DNA from: Sphingomonas sp. RIT328
GTDB taxonomy: Bacteria > Pseudomonadota > Alphaproteobacteria > Sphingomonadales > Sphingomonadaceae
DNA: 64,000 bases
NCBI RefSeq assembly: GCF_000632225.1
Contig: NZ_JFYV01000054.1
Location: forward strand, 62,001-126,000
Direction: 5' to 3'
Shown here: in pieces, positions 62,172 through 64,000 of the stretch
How positions within the stretch are numbered: position 1 is the stretch's first letter
How the letters are laid out: each line of letters begins with the position of its first letter
The notes under the pieces: model-generated
The model's database searches: none
What the model was told of the DNA's origin: nothing
The model's input: the letters and a program-made list of their open reading frames with translations, nothing else
Translations under genes and position numbers: made by a program

Positions 62172-63076
62172 TTGCTGGCCGGCGGCCCCTCGAGCGAGTC
62201 CTGCGGTGCGGCCGCGAGGTCGCGATGCGTGATGGTGGGGGAAAAACCGGCATTACGCAACCGGTAGCCGAGATGCTCGGCGACATGGACCGACCGGTGT
62301 CTCCCTCCGGTACAGCCGATCGCGACGCTGACATAGGATTTGCCCTCGGCGCGATAGCGCGGAATCAGCAGTTCGAGCAGGTCGCCGATCTGCGCCATCG
62401 CGGCGGGATACGCCGGATCGTCGGCGACATAGGCGCTGACGTCGGCATCGAGTCCGGTGCCCGGACGCAGCGCCGGGTCCCAGTGCGGATTGCGCAGGAA
62501 GCGCATGTCGAAGACGAGGTCGGCGTTGCGCGGCAGGCCGCGCGCGAAGCCGAACGACTGGATCGACAGCACCGGTTCGTCGGCACCGGTCCGCGAAAAG
62601 GTGGTGCGCACCTGTTGCGCGAGGGCGTTGGCCGACAGGTCGGTGGTGTCGATCAGCCGGTTCGCCCAGTCGCGCAAGGGGCGGAGCAGCTCGCGTTCGC
62701 GCGCGATGCCGTCGCCCGCCGGCCGATCGGGCGCGAGCGGATGGCGCCGCCGCGTCTCCGAATAGCGACGCTCCAGCTCCGCTCCCGAACAGTCGAGGAA
62801 CAGCATGCCGATATCGAGGCCGTGATCGTCGCGCAGCAGCCGGATCCGTTCGACGATCCGGGTCGGATCGAAATCGCGGGTGCGCGCCCCGATGCCGATC
62901 GCCAGCGGCTGGCTGTCGTCCGCGGTGGCGGCGGCGAGCGGCGCGTCGAGCAGCCGGTCGAGCAGCACCAAGGGCAGATTGTCGACCACCTCCCAGCCGA
63001 GGTCTTCGAGCGTTTTCAGCACCGTCGATTTGCCGGCGCCGGACAGGCCGGTGACGAGCAGGATATCCTTGGTCAT
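62168..63076 (-). CDS. rapZ: RNase adapter protein RapZ (P-loop nucleotide-binding)
   Basis: 302 residues from MTKDILLVTG; a second ATG lies directly upstream. In E. coli RapZ binds small RNAs and directs RNase E. The P-loop is GLSGAGKSTVL (about 10-20), with DNLPLVLLDRLL and the C-terminal RNA-binding region IGCTGGRHRSVHVAEHL. It sits between hprK and EIIA, the conserved alphaproteobacterial order. The role of RapZ outside enterobacteria is less clear. Confidence 0.95.
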   Translation of the reverse strand: MTKDILLVTGLSGAGKSTVLKTLEDLGWEVVDNLPLVLLDRLLDAPLAAATADDSQPLAIGIGARTRDFDPTRIVERIRLLRDDHGLDIGMLFLDCSGAELERRYSETRRRHPLAPDRPAGDGIARERELLRPLRDWANRLIDTTDLSANALAQQVRTTFSRTGADEPVLSIQSFGFARGLPRNADLVFDMRFLRNPHWDPALRPGTGLDADVSAYVADDPAYPAAMAQIGDLLELLIPRYRAEGKSYVSVAIGCTGGRHRSVHVAEHLGYRLRNAGFSPTITHRDLAAAPQDSLEGPPASK

Positions 63077-63083
63077 CATACCC

Positions 63084-63512
63084 TCATTCCGGCGTCGCCT
63101 CGGGCTGGCGCAACGCCCATTCGATCTTCAGCGGCGTGGCGGCGTGGAAGGCATCGAGCGCGATCTCGCGCACCGCGATTCCCGCCAGCATCCGCGTCGC
63201 GCGCTCTGGCATGCGCGAGGGGGGCACGTCGAGCCGGACGATCAGTGCGACCGGCACCGCATCGCGCGACGCCATCCGGACGATGCCGATCCCGCGCACT
63301 TCGATCTGCCCGCGGATCGTCGCCGGGGCGCTGGCGAGCACGGTGGCGTCGACGCGCGCCAGCACCGTCTGGTCGTCGCTCACCAGCGTCGCCCCGCGGT
63401 CGATCAGCCGCAGCGCGAGGTCGGACTTGCCGGCCCCCGGCGGTCCTTCGAGCAGCACGGCGCGGTCGCCGATCGCGACGCAGGTCGCATGGCGGCGCTC
63501 GGACCCGGTCAT
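63084..63512 (-). CDS. hprK: HPr kinase/phosphorylase (short form)
   Basis: 142 residues, the short alphaproteobacterial type that lacks the N-terminal domain of Firmicutes HprK (about 310 residues). The P-loop is LLEGPPGAGKSDLALRLI (about 20-37) and the second motif is IEVRGIGIVRM. It phosphorylates the serine of HPr and so controls the regulatory PTS. It overlaps the sensor kinase gene upstream (ATGA) and is followed after a few bases by rapZ. Confidence 0.94.
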   Translation of the reverse strand: MTGSERRHATCVAIGDRAVLLEGPPGAGKSDLALRLIDRGATLVSDDQTVLARVDATVLASAPATIRGQIEVRGIGIVRMASRDAVPVALIVRLDVPPSRMPERATRMLAGIAVREIALDAFHAATPLKIEWALRQPEATPE

Positions 63513-64000
63513 GACGGTTCGAGCGGCAGGCGGACGACGAAGCGCGCGCCGCCGAGCCGGTCCTCGCGCGACTCGACCAGGATGCTGCCCTGATGCGCCT
63601 CGACGATCGTCCGCGCGATGGCGAGGCCGAGCCCCGAATGCTGGCCGAACGCCTCGCTTTCCGGGCGGATCGACTGGAAGCGGCGGAAGATCGCCTCGCG
63701 CGCCTCCTCGGGCACGCCGGGGCCTTCGTCCTCGACGCGGATGATGAGATCGGCGTCGTCGCGGGTGACGGCGATGGCGATCAGCGCGCCGTCGGGCGAG
63801 AAGGAGAGGGCGTTGTCGATCAGATTGTCGAATACGCGTTCGAGCCGCGCGCCCTCGCCGAGCGTGACCAGCGGCGCACCGACCTGATCGAAGCGCAGCC
63901 GCACCCCGCGCTCGACGCCGCGCGACAGGCGCTGCGCGACGAGCGCTGCGAGCATCTCGGCGACGTCGATACTCTCGAACTTGGCGCGGCTGAGCTGCGC
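63509..64000 (-). CDS. ChvG-type sensor histidine kinase (C-terminal part, cut by right edge)
   Basis: Only the ATP-binding domain is inside the window, and the frame is open to the edge, so the gene continues to the right. The N box is VFDNLIDNALSFSPDG, the G1 box is VEDEGPGVPEEAREA, and the G2 box is FGQHSGLGLAIARTIVEAHQG. IFRRFQSIRPESE precedes G2. The immediate neighbourhood (hprK, rapZ, EIIA, HPr) is the known chvI-chvG locus arrangement in alphaproteobacteria, so it probably senses acid or envelope stress. Confidence 0.93.
   Translation of the reverse strand, partial: AQLSRAKFESIDVAEMLAALVAQRLSRGVERGVRLRFDQVGAPLVTLGEGARLERVFDNLIDNALSFSPDGALIAIAVTRDDADLIIRVEDEGPGVPEEAREAIFRRFQSIRPESEAFGQHSGLGLAIARTIVEAHQGSILVESREDRLGGARFVVRLPLEPS

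Overview
The window is a GC-rich chromosomal stretch without insertion sequences, phage genes or CRISPR arrays. Gene content suggests an alphaproteobacterium, most likely Sphingomonas or a close relative. The evidence is the chvG-hprK-rapZ-EIIA-HPr order, an exosortase A (XrtA) exopolysaccharide locus, a FdhF/YdeP-type oxidoreductase with mobA and fdhD, a DUF3072 protein, and frequent GTG/TTG starts inside four-base stop/start overlaps. The genus is inferred from layout; no search was run.

Layout. 1-2228: 5' part of gyrA (minus strand, runs off the left edge), then a small secreted Thr/Lys-rich protein. 2750-4176: yaaA with an SDR gene. 4337-9093: a secreted TPR protein, an Lrp/AsnC regulator, and a degenerate histidine kinase coupled to a polysaccharide deacetylase. 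9372-10619: two secreted or membrane proteins of unknown role. 10659-18623: a tripartite RND efflux operon (minus) facing a response regulator/histidine kinase pair (plus). 18618-24026: aldo/keto reductase, DUF3072, alanine dehydrogenase with a divergent Lrp regulator, Kup potassium transporter, 2'-5' RNA ligase-like protein. 24071-24147: tRNA-Met(CAT). 24181-28492: SemiSWEET, a small membrane protein, and the fdhD-mobA-fdhF-like operon. 28704: trxB.

29899-47475 is the centrepiece, an exosortase A locus in two parts. The first part (29899-34440) is a divergent five-gene module: acyl carrier protein and two alpha/beta hydrolases on the minus strand, AMP-forming ligase and PLP decarboxylase on the plus strand. 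It looks like a carrier-protein pathway of unknown product. The second part (35046-47475) is a nearly gapless ten-gene operon: outer-membrane export lipoprotein, chain-length determinant, tyrosine autokinase, outer-membrane barrel, AAA ATPase, deacetylase, FemAB-like transferase, glycosyltransferase, exosortase A/EpsI and an asparagine-synthase-like amidotransferase. No PEP-CTERM substrate and no PrsK/PrsR regulator is visible in the window.

47479-55151: small HTH-like protein, MAPEG protein, single-domain response regulator, SDR plus glycosidase-like pair, ilvD, a lipoprotein, bifunctional nnrED and a TrmA/RlmD-type methyltransferase. 55152-55601 is non-coding and built of nested inverted repeats and an octamer tandem repeat. 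55602-60366: truA and fmt (minus), recR, def, rmuC and a 76-residue repeat protein (plus). 60418-64000 (minus): a doubtful small ORF, a SpoU-family methyltransferase, then the regulatory PTS cluster (HPr, EIIA, rapZ, hprK) and the 3' end of a ChvG-type sensor kinase that runs off the right edge.
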